Source: Flavobacterium sp. 1 (GTDB taxonomy: Bacteria > Bacteroidota > Bacteroidia > Flavobacteriales > Flavobacteriaceae). From it: a stretch of DNA of 64,000 nucleotides. Numbering within the stretch: the stretch's first letter is position 1; each line of letters opens with the position of its first letter. The translations under genes and the position numbers were made by a program. Under the pieces are notes generated by a model. The model did not search any database, had not been told where the DNA came from, and saw only the letters and a list, made by a program, of their open reading frames with translations. Shown piece after piece: positions 50,507-58,856 of the stretch. The DNA is taken from the NCBI RefSeq assembly GCF_002797935.1, contig NZ_PGER01000001.1, forward strand, positions 868,001 through 932,000, in the 5' to 3' direction.

Positions 50507-53500
50507 ATGCTAAAAATAGAAAAAAATATATTTCTTATATGCTGTTTATTTTTTGTGATGATCTCTTACTCACAAAGCGACTTTGAAAATTTTCAATTTC
50601 GCTCTATAAAAGAAGGTATTTCTAAACGGGGAGTTTGGTCTATTGTTCAAGACAAAAAAGGATATATCTGGATAGGGACAAACGGTGCGGGGCTTTATAA
50701 ATATGATGGGATAAATTATGTAGTTTATGAATCCAATTGGAATACTCCGAAATCCATAAACAGTAACCTTATTTACACCACCTATGTCGATTCTCAAAAC
50801 AGATTATGGGTGGGTACAGAGGAGGGTTTGTGTTTGTATGATAGAGATCTAAATAGATTTGATACTATTGATTTAAAAAAAGCTCTTAAAATCAATAGAG
50901 ATGATATAGTTACTGTCAGGAGTTTAATTGAAAATAATGAAGGGTGTTTATTAATTGGTACAGAACAATACGGTCTTTTGAAACTAGACCTGAAGACATT
51001 TCAATTAACAACAGTTAAATCCAATATTCCTTTAAATATTGATTTGTTTATTCGAGGTCTTGCAAAAAATAAACAAGGAAAAGTATTTGCTGCAACAAAT
51101 TTTGGATTGAAGTATTTTGACAGCAAAAAGAATTTTATAGAGCAGGTACAATTTGTTGAAAGTGATAATTCTAAATCCGAAATTACGGATTCATTAGAAT
51201 CTTTATTTTTTGAAAGTAATGATAATTTATGGATTGGTACTACAAATAACGGCTTAATTAAAGTTGTCCAAAACAAGAGTGGTTATCAACAAAAAAAGAT
51301 CTCAATTACAAATAAAAGAATCTTTTCTATTATTGCTGTAGATGCAAAAAATATTCTTTGCGCTACTGAAAATGACGGGCTCTTTTTGCTGAATAATTCA
51401 GGAACAATAATAAAAAAATATTTACCGAATAAGTTTGAAAAAAACGGATTGAAATCAAATTCTATATGGTCTTTGTTGAAGGATAATGACAATAGAATTT
51501 GGCTGGGATATTACAATAAAGGTGTTTGTATTTTTGATAAATTATCAGGGCAGTTTAATTCAATCGAAAGTTTATTGAATAATGTAAATTCTTTGCAGAC
51601 AAGTTCGGTTACATCAATTGCTAAGGATTTTTCAGGAAAGCTCTGGATAAGCATGGAAGGCGGGGGGGTTGATGTTTTTGATCCTAAGACTAAAAAAATT
51701 ATACATATCAATAGTCACGACAGTTCTTTCATTTCGGGTTTGAAAAGCAATAATGTGCAGGAAGTTTTTTTTGACAGCAAGCAAAATGTATGGTTGGCTG
51801 TTTGGAATGAGGGAATTTTTTTCTTAAAAAAAGGAACCAGAAACTTTATTAATTATAATACTCAAAATACTAAAGGGCTTAGCTCTGATAGGGTTTTGAG
51901 TTTTGCAGAGGATTCAAAAGGAAATATTTGGATAGGAACATTTGAACGAGGGCTAAGTTATTTTGATCCTTCAAAAAAGACCTTTTTTCAATGCAATTCT
52001 AAGCCATTTCAGGATCATTTACTGACTTCTTCCCTTGTACGCAAAGTATTTGTTGATTCAGATGATATTATTTGGGTGGGAACCACAAGAGGGCTTTATA
52101 GTGTAAATAAAAAAGAGAACACATTCACTGTATTTTCTGTTAAGGATAAAATGTCCAAAATTTTAAATAATATCAGAACACATACAATATTGTCTATTTT
52201 TGAATCCAAAAACAAATTAATTTGGATTGGAACAGATGGTTCAGGGCTTTTTAATTATAATAAAAAATCAAAAAAAATATCTTGGTATAATGGTATTCAA
52301 TCTGCTAAAGAAAAATCAGTATGTTCAATAACTGAGGATTGTTATGGTTCAATTTGGGTAAGCGGCAGATCTGGAATCACAAAACTGGATTTAAAAAACA
52401 ATAAATTTTATAATTTTAATACAGAAGACGGATTGTTAGTCAATGACTTTAACAATAATTCGGTTTTAAAAGATGAAAAGGGAATTATTTATTTTGGAAG
52501 CTATGAAGGGATAAATTACTTTGATCCTAAACAAATGTCCAAAAGCACCAAACAGCCTCTGCTGTACTTTAAAGATTTTAAGCTGTTTAATACTTCGGTT
52601 ATACCTGCCACAGCCGATTCTCCATTACAAAAAGTCATTTCCGAAACAAAAAGCATTACTTTAAATCATAACCAGTCAGTTTTTACAATAGAATATGTTG
52701 GCATTAATTATTCCTATCCTGGTAAAAATGAATATGCCTATTATCTGGAAGGATTTGAAAAAAAATGGAATTATGTAGGGAATAAACGTATAGCAACCTA
52801 CACCAATCTTGCTTCAGGCGATTATGTTTTTAAAGTGAAATCTGCAAATCGGGGCGGCTCTTGGAGTCAAAGACCATTGGAATTGAAAATCACAATTCTG
52901 GCTCCATGGTGGAGAACATATTGGGCATATTTTGTGTATTTAGTAATTGCTGTTTTGGGAGCTTATTATATAATTATTTACTATCAGAATAAATTTAAGG
53001 CAAAACAGGCGATTAGTTTTGAAAGAGACAAGCGGATTCAAATCGAAAAATTGAACAATAAAAAACTCCAGTTTTTTACCAATATCTCTCACGAATTCAG
53101 AACTCCTTTGACTTTGATAATGAATCCTTTGGATGATTTACTAAAAAATAATGCATATAATTTAAATACTGAAGTTTTAAACAAATTGAAGGTGATTCAT
53201 AAAAGTTCAGATTTATTATCAAGACTGATTAATGAGCTGATGGATTTTAGAAAACTGCAGTTTAATCAGGTACAGCTGCAGGTTCAGGAGATAGAAGTAA
53301 TCAGTTTTGTAAAAGATATTTTGAGCCATTTTGAAGAGGAAGCTAATTTTCGCAAAATTGAATTATCGTTTTCTTCTTCGCTTAAAAAATTAAATGATTG
53401 GATTGATCCAAAAATGCTGGAAAAAATAATTTTTAATATTGTTTCTAATGCCTTCAAGGTTACGCCAGATTACGGAAGTATAAAAGTAAGAATCAAAGAA

Positions 53501-54667
53501 AATAATAAACTTATTTATTTTCCTTTGATAAATGGCGACAAGGAAGTTAAAAGTTATGAAATTACGATTGAAGACACAGGATCCGGATTGGACAAAAAAG
53601 AAATCAAAAGAATATTCGAAAGGTTTTATCAGGTAAATAATCTAAATAAGACTTATTATGGAAGTACTGGCATAGGTTTGGAAGTTGTTAAAGAATTTAT
53701 CGAGTTAAACAAAGGAAAAATTGAAGTAGACAGTGTTTTAGGCGAAAAAACCTGCTTTAAAATTATTTTTCCTTTGGGGAAAGATTTTTTTGAGGCAGCT
53801 GAATTTGCCAAAGAAGAGTACAAACCAGATTTGGAAGGCAAAAATAGTTTAAAAGATCAGGTATCATTGGAGGATAATTTGAAATTGCACAATAGTGAGC
53901 TAAATTCAGATAAAACGCATACTGTACTGATTGTAGAAGACAATTCGGATTTAAGAAGTTATTTAAAAGAAGAGCTTAAAAAAGAATATAAGGTCATTGT
54001 AGCCGAAAATGGGCAAAAAGGATATGATTTGGCAGTACAAAAGTTGCCTGATTTGATTCTTACAGATGTCATTATGCCTGTAACAGATGGTTTGGAAATG
54101 TGTAAAAAAATAAAAGGTAACATTAAAACATCTCATATTCCTTTGCTAATGCTGTCTGCAAAAGCATTAGTAAAAGATCGATTGGAAGGTATAGATTCGG
54201 GGGCAGATTTGTATTTGAGCAAGCCGTTTAATATGGACATTCTAAAATCAAGCCTCGCTCAATTAATAAACAGCAGGCAAATTATTTTTAATAAGTTTTA
54301 TGATGGCATAACTAAAAAAGCACAGCAGAAAACTACAACGATTGATAATGATTTTATGCAAAAGACATTAAATTATATTCATGAGAACATTAGCGAGCCA
54401 GAACTTAGCGTTGAGCGGTTAGCGTCAATTGTTTTCTTGAGCCGAAGCCAATTGTACCGAAAAATAAAAACGCTGACCGGTTTATCAGTAAATGAATTCA
54501 TTAGAAATATCAGGTTAGAAAAAGCCAGACAGTTAATTGAACAAGGTACTGACAATATTAATGAAATAAGCTATAAGGTTGGGTTTTCGTCTCCTTCTTA
54601 TTTTACTAAATGCTTTAAATCAAAATATGGTTACGTGCCTACAGATGGTAAAAAAATAAGCTGTTAA
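50507..54667 (+). CDS. Hybrid two-component system sensor-regulator (HTCS)
   Basis: The 1386-residue protein holds a whole signalling path. After a signal peptide (cut near SYSQS) come two seven-bladed propellers of Reg_prop repeats (about 25-700, many GYIWIGTNGAGLYKYDG-like units) and a Y_Y_Y domain (about 711-805). One membrane helix (806-828) leads to a histidine kinase with NISHEFRTPLTLI (His862) and an ATPase domain (GSGLDKKEIKRIFERF, GSTGIGLEVVKEF). A receiver (1140-1255) has Asp1187 in LILTDVIMPVTDG, and an AraC-type DNA-binding domain fills 1285-1384. HTCS proteins bind an oligosaccharide in the periplasm and switch on their locus. Placed at the end of the xylan enzymes, it most likely senses a xylo-oligosaccharide, but it could also serve the locus at 59.7 kb. 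Confidence 0.95.
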   Translation: MLKIEKNIFLICCLFFVMISYSQSDFENFQFRSIKEGISKRGVWSIVQDKKGYIWIGTNGAGLYKYDGINYVVYESNWNTPKSINSNLIYTTYVDSQNRLWVGTEEGLCLYDRDLNRFDTIDLKKALKINRDDIVTVRSLIENNEGCLLIGTEQYGLLKLDLKTFQLTTVKSNIPLNIDLFIRGLAKNKQGKVFAATNFGLKYFDSKKNFIEQVQFVESDNSKSEITDSLESLFFESNDNLWIGTTNNGLIKVVQNKSGYQQKKISITNKRIFSIIAVDAKNILCATENDGLFLLNNSGTIIKKYLPNKFEKNGLKSNSIWSLLKDNDNRIWLGYYNKGVCIFDKLSGQFNSIESLLNNVNSLQTSSVTSIAKDFSGKLWISMEGGGVDVFDPKTKKIIHINSHDSSFISGLKSNNVQEVFFDSKQNVWLAVWNEGIFFLKKGTRNFINYNTQNTKGLSSDRVLSFAEDSKGNIWIGTFERGLSYFDPSKKTFFQCNSKPFQDHLLTSSLVRKVFVDSDDIIWVGTTRGLYSVNKKENTFTVFSVKDKMSKILNNIRTHTILSIFESKNKLIWIGTDGSGLFNYNKKSKKISWYNGIQSAKEKSVCSITEDCYGSIWVSGRSGITKLDLKNNKFYNFNTEDGLLVNDFNNNSVLKDEKGIIYFGSYEGINYFDPKQMSKSTKQPLLYFKDFKLFNTSVIPATADSPLQKVISETKSITLNHNQSVFTIEYVGINYSYPGKNEYAYYLEGFEKKWNYVGNKRIATYTNLASGDYVFKVKSANRGGSWSQRPLELKITILAPWWRTYWAYFVYLVIAVLGAYYIIIYYQNKFKAKQAISFERDKRIQIEKLNNKKLQFFTNISHEFRTPLTLIMNPLDDLLKNNAYNLNTEVLNKLKVIHKSSDLLSRLINELMDFRKLQFNQVQLQVQEIEVISFVKDILSHFEEEANFRKIELSFSSSLKKLNDWIDPKMLEKIIFNIVSNAFKVTPDYGSIKVRIKENNKLIYFPLINGDKEVKSYEITIEDTGSGLDKKEIKRIFERFYQVNNLNKTYYGSTGIGLEVVKEFIELNKGKIEVDSVLGEKTCFKIIFPLGKDFFEAAEFAKEEYKPDLEGKNSLKDQVSLEDNLKLHNSELNSDKTHTVLIVEDNSDLRSYLKEELKKEYKVIVAENGQKGYDLAVQKLPDLILTDVIMPVTDGLEMCKKIKGNIKTSHIPLLMLSAKALVKDRLEGIDSGADLYLSKPFNMDILKSSLAQLINSRQIIFNKFYDGITKKAQQKTTTIDNDFMQKTLNYIHENISEPELSVERLASIVFLSRSQLYRKIKTLTGLSVNEFIRNIRLEKARQLIEQGTDNINEISYKVGFSSPSYFTKCFKSKYGYVPTDGKKISC

Positions 54668-55059
54668 GTTTCTATAAAAATCTAATATGTTCGTATAGAA
54701 TTTGCTTTAAACTATAAAGATATAAAAGGATTAGGTATTAAAATGGATAAGCATATAATAGATTTTATTCTTAATAGCATATATTATAGGGTTTTAAAAA
54801 TAATTTAATTCCTCTTTCCGTTGCTCTCATGGACAAGAAATCCTGTTTCATGCCATTTTTTTATTCAAGTCTTTACTTCTGCTGTAATTTTAATTTGTAA
54901 ATAAAAGAATGCCAGCAAAATTTATTTTGAACATTCGTTTCTAATTAATTTTATTAATAATATGTGTGTGTTTACTAACCTTTGAAAAGGGAGGCACATA
55001 TTACCAGAATATAGACCTTATAACATTTTAGCTTAAGGTTCATACTTTAAGTTTAATTC
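54668..55059. other. AT-rich gap after the HTCS gene
   Basis: I see no credible gene. TATGTG (54961) and CACATA (54995) frame an inner CCTTT/AAAGG pair and could fold, but no T run follows, so it is not a standard terminator. No LacI-type motif was found. Confidence 0.4.
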
Positions 55060-55165
55060 TAAGCTTTTATTATAAATAGCATATAAAGAGTCCAGAAATC
55101 ACTTTGAAAACAAGACGGAACCCGAAAAGTCTTTTGAATAGTGAAAACGATTAAATAATTCAAAT
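55060..55165 (+). ncRNA. Two-hairpin leader element, copy 1 (no gene follows)
   Basis: Hairpin 1 pairs AGAGT (55087-55091) with ACTTT (55101-55105) around CCAGAAATC. Hairpin 2 pairs AAGAC (55112-55116) with GTCTT (55129-55133) around GGAACCCGAAAA. The plan matches copies 2 and 3, but the first ATG downstream opens only ATGATTTTCTAA, so the gene once behind this copy is gone. Confidence 0.5.
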
Positions 55166-55309
55166 GATTTTCTAAACATTCTTTAAAATACCATAGCATA
55201 TTTTTAAGTAATAATTATAAATCTATTTTACTTAAATAAATTTGGTCTGTTTTTTTTATTTCACAAAAATTATCTTAATATTTTATTAAATAATCATATT
55301 TACCTGAAG

Positions 55310-55463
55310 ATCAGGTATTTATACGCTGTTTTGTTGTTTTGTAATGTTATAAGTTTGTTGAGTAATATTACTAAAGTTGAAATGGAGTCCAGAAACCATT
55401 TTAAAAACGGGGCGAAAACCGAAAAGCCTTATGAGTAGGTAAGAATAATTAAATTTAAAAATT
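55310..55463 (+). ncRNA. Two-hairpin leader element, copy 2
   Basis: It abuts the 121-residue gene. Hairpin 1 pairs AATGG (55381-55385) with CCATT (55396-55400) around AGTCCAGAAA. Hairpin 2 pairs GGGGC (55409-55413) with GCCTT (55426-55430) around GAAAACCGAAAA. A tiny reading frame, ATGAGTAGGTAA, overlaps the end of hairpin 2. Similarity to copy 3 runs from about 55310 to the start codon, and weaker similarity reaches back to about 55210. Confidence 0.6.
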
Positions 55464-55829
55464 ATGTCAACAGCTACAGCAACAGCAAATCCAACAATCT
55501 CTAAAACGGGTTCTGCTATTATCTCAGGAGGAATGAATTGTACATGGAAAACATCAAGCGGAACTAGTTCCACTCTTACAATTACTAACCAAAGTACTGC
55601 AAATACATTAAATTTTGCAATTACTGGTGCTCCAGCGTCTGGAATTCTTGTTCAGTGCAACGGAGTTGTTTATCCCGTTTTAAATGGATTCTTTCAGTTA
55701 CCTCCTAATTCACCATCGGCTAGTCTTCAAGCTCAAGGAGATATGTTAGGTACAATTGTTACCATTACTAACAATACCAATACACAAAATAATGCAAATG
55801 CCTCAATTGTGGCTAATACTGCAAGTTAA
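55464..55829 (+). CDS. Unknown small protein, almost free of charged residues
   Basis: I do not recognise this 121-residue protein. It has no signal peptide or membrane helix. Composition is extreme: rich in Thr, Asn, Ser and Ala, with only two Lys and one Asp and no Arg, Glu or His. It reads like a single beta-sandwich (SSTLTITNQSTANTLNFAIT, SGILVQCNGVVYPVLNGFFQ, GTIVTITNNTNTQNN) with two Cys. It follows leader copy 2 and ends at a terminator, so it is a one-gene unit. A decayed relative lies 150 bases downstream. The sequence style is like surface or carbohydrate-binding modules. Export without a signal would need a dedicated system, or it acts in the cytoplasm. Confidence 0.65.
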   Translation: MSTATATANPTISKTGSAIISGGMNCTWKTSSGTSSTLTITNQSTANTLNFAITGAPASGILVQCNGVVYPVLNGFFQLPPNSPSASLQAQGDMLGTIVTITNNTNTQNNANASIVANTAS

Positions 55830-55839
55830 ATACCTTAAA

Positions 55840-55883
55840 AAAAGAGGGCTTTTGCTTTGCTTAGCCCTCTAATTATTTTTTTT
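55840..55883 (+). terminator. Rho-independent terminator after the 121-residue gene
   Basis: AGAGGGCT (55843-55850) pairs with AGCCCTCT (55863-55870), followed by a T-rich run ending in TTTTTTTT. Confidence 0.85.
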
Positions 55884-55977
55884 ATTTGCTTAATATAAGG
55901 CTTTTGGGAAGTTTAGGAAAGACATCATCAAGCTTTTTAGATTTGATGATTATTCTATTTTGAAAGCGAATCTACAA

Positions 55978-56297
55978 AAACAACAATTCATAATAATTTC
56001 GAAAAAGGGTTCTAAACTTAGCTCAGGTGCTATTAAGGGGTGTCCCAATTTATTACTTGCTAAGTTCTGTTAACAAATTAATTTGCAATTGTTAGTGCTT
56101 CAGGGACTCAAATTCTAGATTGGTATGGTAGATCGTTTATTACTCTTTGAGTGATATTCCATTTGTTACCAACGAATTATCATCATTAATTGTTTATGAT
56201 AAAAGATACCTTGTTGATACAATAGTCATTATTTGCAATATTGTCAATACAAGGAATAATGGGAAAGCTCAAATTTCAGCTAATACTACAGATTAAA
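55978..56297 (+). pseudogene. Decayed paralogue of the 121-residue gene
   Basis: DNA and translations match the gene at 55464 in order. The start is CAACAATTCATAATAATTTC with GGGTTCT; then comes AIVSASGTQIL (cf. AITGAPASGIL). The end reads DTIVIICNIVNTRNNGKAQ then ISANTTD and a stop at 56297 (cf. GTIVTITNNTNTQNN then SIVANTAS). It is broken by a frameshift near 56080 and by in-frame stops near 56074 and 56147, and has no start codon. Its 3' end overlaps the start of the next gene in another frame. Confidence 0.65.
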
Positions 56298-56696
56298 ATT
56301 TTTATAAAAAAATTGACATACCCAACATGTAGTTCCTTATTACTATTATTACTATTTAACTCAGTTTATGGTCAAGACTTCAATAAGCATAAGGGAGATA
56401 CTATAATGCTTTCAAGGTTTAGCTATGCCGTTTTGAAAACCAATAATGGATCTCAATGTATTTGCTATATAAGTAATTCCAGCCGTTCTCAAAACGCAAC
56501 TGTAGTAAATACTGGTGCAACAACTACAGTCACATTTAACGACGGTACTGCATTTAACGGCATCCATACTCTAACTATACAGCAACAGATTATTGCTATT
56601 GCAGATTTTGCAGGCAGCAATCTGATTATTTCAAACCTTTCTCCTTATGAGATACAAGTTATTGTAATGATCTTGTGTCCTAAAGATTATAAATAG
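56259..56696 (+). CDS. Unknown secreted small protein
   Basis: I do not recognise this protein. The ATG at 56259 gives 145 residues; a TTG at 56241 is an alternative. A long basic stretch precedes a hydrophobic core (SSLLLLLLFNSVYGQ), a plausible signal peptide cut near residue 39. The mature part is beta-rich and polar (GSQCICYISNSSRSQNATVV, TTVTFNDGTAF, LTIQQQIIAIADFAGSNL) with Cys in CIC and MILCP. It has no leader element of its own, and its start lies inside the tail of a decayed gene, so its present 5' end may be new. It may belong with the surrounding beta-sandwich proteins. Confidence 0.55.
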   Translation: MGKLKFQLILQIKIFIKKLTYPTCSSLLLLLLFNSVYGQDFNKHKGDTIMLSRFSYAVLKTNNGSQCICYISNSSRSQNATVVNTGATTTVTFNDGTAFNGIHTLTIQQQIIAIADFAGSNLIISNLSPYEIQVIVMILCPKDYK

Positions 56697-57204
56697 TTTA
56701 TTGCATAACTTCTTTATAAAAATACGATTAAGATACGTTTTGTCAGTGATCCTCTTTTTAAAGAACATATCTCGTTCATGGCTTCAAAACGTTTTTACAA
56801 AATCATAGGATGTTCTGCTCCGCCTTTTGAAATTACATTCATTCTCTTTAAATCTATTTTCCACTATATTTTTGTCGACCGAATAGATCGAAAATATTCA
56901 TTTCTTTTTGGCTGGTTTTAATCCTAATTTTTCAACATTACTCTTCTGTATAAAGTGAATTTGATTAAGTTTTTCTTCAAGAAAAATTAATCAAACAATT
57001 CTCCAAAAATCAATGAGGTACTTCACAGCGTAATCTTTCAAGTATAATTATTAATCTGTTTTACTTCATAGGGAAGATTTTGCTTTGATGTGCCATTTGT
57101 AAATCCGTCCTCTATTTCATCAGCACAAAATAGCTCGCTTTATTTTTTCTATTTTATAAAACTCACCTGAATATTTTTAATTAAACGGTTAAACTTATTA
57201 AAAA
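56697..57204. other. Intergenic region, possibly with decayed gene
   Basis: I see no intact gene. On the minus strand around 56720-56900, broken frames read VENRFKENECNFKRRSRTSY and FVKTF-EAMNEICS. This has the look of the end of a transposase, but it is interrupted by stops and I cannot name a family. From about 57040 the DNA begins to resemble the region before leader copy 2 (ATAATTATTAATCTGTTTTA). Confidence 0.3.
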
Positions 57205-57356
57205 TCAAGTGTTTATACTCTTTTTTGTTATTGTGTAATGCTATAGATTTGAGGAGTAATATTGCAAAAATAAAAAGTAGAAACTAGAACTACTATAAAA
57301 AACGAGACGGAACTGAAAAGCCTTATGAGCAGAATTAACAATTAAATTTTAAAATT
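57205..57356 (+). ncRNA. Two-hairpin leader element, copy 3
   Basis: It abuts the GH72-like gene. Hairpin 1 pairs AGTAG (57276-57280) with CTACT (57290-57294) around AAACTAGAA. Hairpin 2 pairs GAGAC (57304-57308) with GCCTT (57320-57324), with one A-C mismatch, around GGAACTGAAAA. The stem of hairpin 1 differs from copies 1 and 2 on both sides yet still pairs. A tiny frame, ATGAGCAGAATTAACAATTAA, overlaps its end, as in copy 2. Confidence 0.6.
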
Positions 57357-58856
57357 ATGACGAATTTATTAAGTACAATTTCAATAAGCGGAAAAGCCTT
57401 TGTTTATGGTACAGAAAATACTCGATTTATGGTTCGTGGTATTGCCTTGTCGGCAACAAGCACTCTTAACAACAATTTAAATATCAAAGATATTCTGGCA
57501 AATGATCATAATAACTTGATGGTAAATACAATTATTCCTCAATTGCAATTATTGAATGCTAATTGTATTCGCGTGTATCAGGTAGATCCTAATAATCAGC
57601 ATAACCTGAGTATGGCTAGTCTTGCAAGCGCAGGAATATATGTGATGGTTGGTTTAGCAACATCAGAAAATTCAATAAAACAGATGACCGGCGAATACAG
57701 TCAAGAAACTTTCAATCATGCGGCTAGGGTTGTCGATGAATTTCAAGCATACGATAACACTTTTTGTTTCTCTGTAGGAAATGAAGTAGAATTCCCTGGT
57801 CAGCAAGCATCGAACCTAAACACTGCTAATCCAAATACACTGCCTTCTCAAATTGTTTTGGATACAGTCAATTTGGAACTTACAGTTGCTCAAGCCATGA
57901 AATCTTTTGCACGAGATATTAAATTTCATATAGCAGCTAATAATTACCGTATTATTCCAGTTGGTGCTGCTATGCAGGATGGACCGCAAAGCTCATGGGG
58001 AAGTTCAAACCCTATTCTATATCAACGAGGTTTAATCGGAACGGATATCATAGCCCAATATTATACCGCAGGTGGTGAAACTGACAGGATGGATTATATT
58101 GGCATAAATAGTTATAGGTACGTTACGGGAAGTACGCCACCAGATAGTGCTTACTTGGGTCTTGGAACGGAAGTCCAACCATTAGCTGTACCTGTTTTCT
58201 TGACTGAAACAGGCGGGCTTGGCTCAGTTGCTCGTGACTGGAAGGATGTCAATTCCATGTATACTGTATCTTCTCTCTATCAACAATTATCGGGACAGGT
58301 AGCTTTTCAAATGTTGGAAGAAGGTGCTGGATATGGTCTTTACACTGTTGGTGATAATAATGCATTAACGACAACTGAATTAGGTGGTGCTGCCGATCTG
58401 TTACAAGCATTTTCAACTGTATCAACTGAACCATTAAACCCAGTAAACAGCATGCCAGTAGCACCAACAACAGCACCAGCATCAGCAGGTTCTCCTCCCT
58501 TTACTATAACTTGGCCAACAGATCTATTGCCATTAAAAATTTACTCAGCACCGAATGCGGCAATCACTGTCAATAACTACGCTACTTGCAATATTCAAAT
58601 TGTTCAGCAAGGTGTAGTAATGGGTACGGTTTCTGCAGCTACTGATGGCGATAATCCAGTTTCGGCATCTATACAAGTTAATTCTGGTGTTGCAATATCA
58701 ATACAAGGTTATGTAAATTCGAATTGGGATGCCGTATGTGGTGTTCCAGCTTCCAACGTAGTTGACGGAATTACTGTTTCCAATGATGTTGATTGGGGAA
58801 CAAATGTTCAATGTAACCTAATGATGACCCCAGTGGCTTCATTTATTCAAGCCTAA
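57357..58856 (+). CDS. GH72-like beta-1,3-glucanosyltransferase homologue with C-terminal beta domain
   Basis: The 499-residue protein matches the order of fungal GH72 (Gas/Gel) motifs. ISISGKAFVYGTENTRFMVR is the entry strand, LNANCIRVYQVDPNNQHNLS carries the typical IRVY-VDP, and ASAGIYVMVGLAT follows. The acid/base site is FSVGNEVEF (Glu143), then YRIIPVGAAMQD and RMDYIGINSYRY. VPVFLTETGGLG gives the nucleophile Glu284. About 365-499 is a separate beta-rich domain (ITWPTDLLPLKIYSAPNAAI...). Fungal members cut and rejoin beta-1,3-glucan chains at the cell wall. Unlike them it has no signal peptide or GPI signal. It has leader copy 3 and is followed by a long gap. The fold call is good; the activity and substrate are inferred. 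Confidence 0.7.
   Translation: MTNLLSTISISGKAFVYGTENTRFMVRGIALSATSTLNNNLNIKDILANDHNNLMVNTIIPQLQLLNANCIRVYQVDPNNQHNLSMASLASAGIYVMVGLATSENSIKQMTGEYSQETFNHAARVVDEFQAYDNTFCFSVGNEVEFPGQQASNLNTANPNTLPSQIVLDTVNLELTVAQAMKSFARDIKFHIAANNYRIIPVGAAMQDGPQSSWGSSNPILYQRGLIGTDIIAQYYTAGGETDRMDYIGINSYRYVTGSTPPDSAYLGLGTEVQPLAVPVFLTETGGLGSVARDWKDVNSMYTVSSLYQQLSGQVAFQMLEEGAGYGLYTVGDNNALTTTELGGAADLLQAFSTVSTEPLNPVNSMPVAPTTAPASAGSPPFTITWPTDLLPLKIYSAPNAAITVNNYATCNIQIVQQGVVMGTVSAATDGDNPVSASIQVNSGVAISIQGYVNSNWDAVCGVPASNVVDGITVSNDVDWGTNVQCNLMMTPVASFIQA

Noticed and set aside
54961..55000. TATGTG...CACATA hairpin as terminator of the HTCS gene
   Set aside because: No T run follows and it is nearly 300 bases past the stop codon.
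56720..56900. Transposase remnant on the minus strand
   Set aside because: Short stretches look protein-like (VENRFKENECNFKRR, EAMNEICS), but stops interrupt every frame, no terminal inverted repeats are visible and no family can be named.
55060..57356. The two-hairpin leader as a c-di-GMP (GEMM) or guanidine-II riboswitch
   Set aside because: Some bases look like GEMM (GACGCAAAGCC versus GACGGAACCGAAAAGCC) and tandem hairpins recall mini-ykkC. But the GEMM second stem and receptor, and the ACGR loops of mini-ykkC, are missing.
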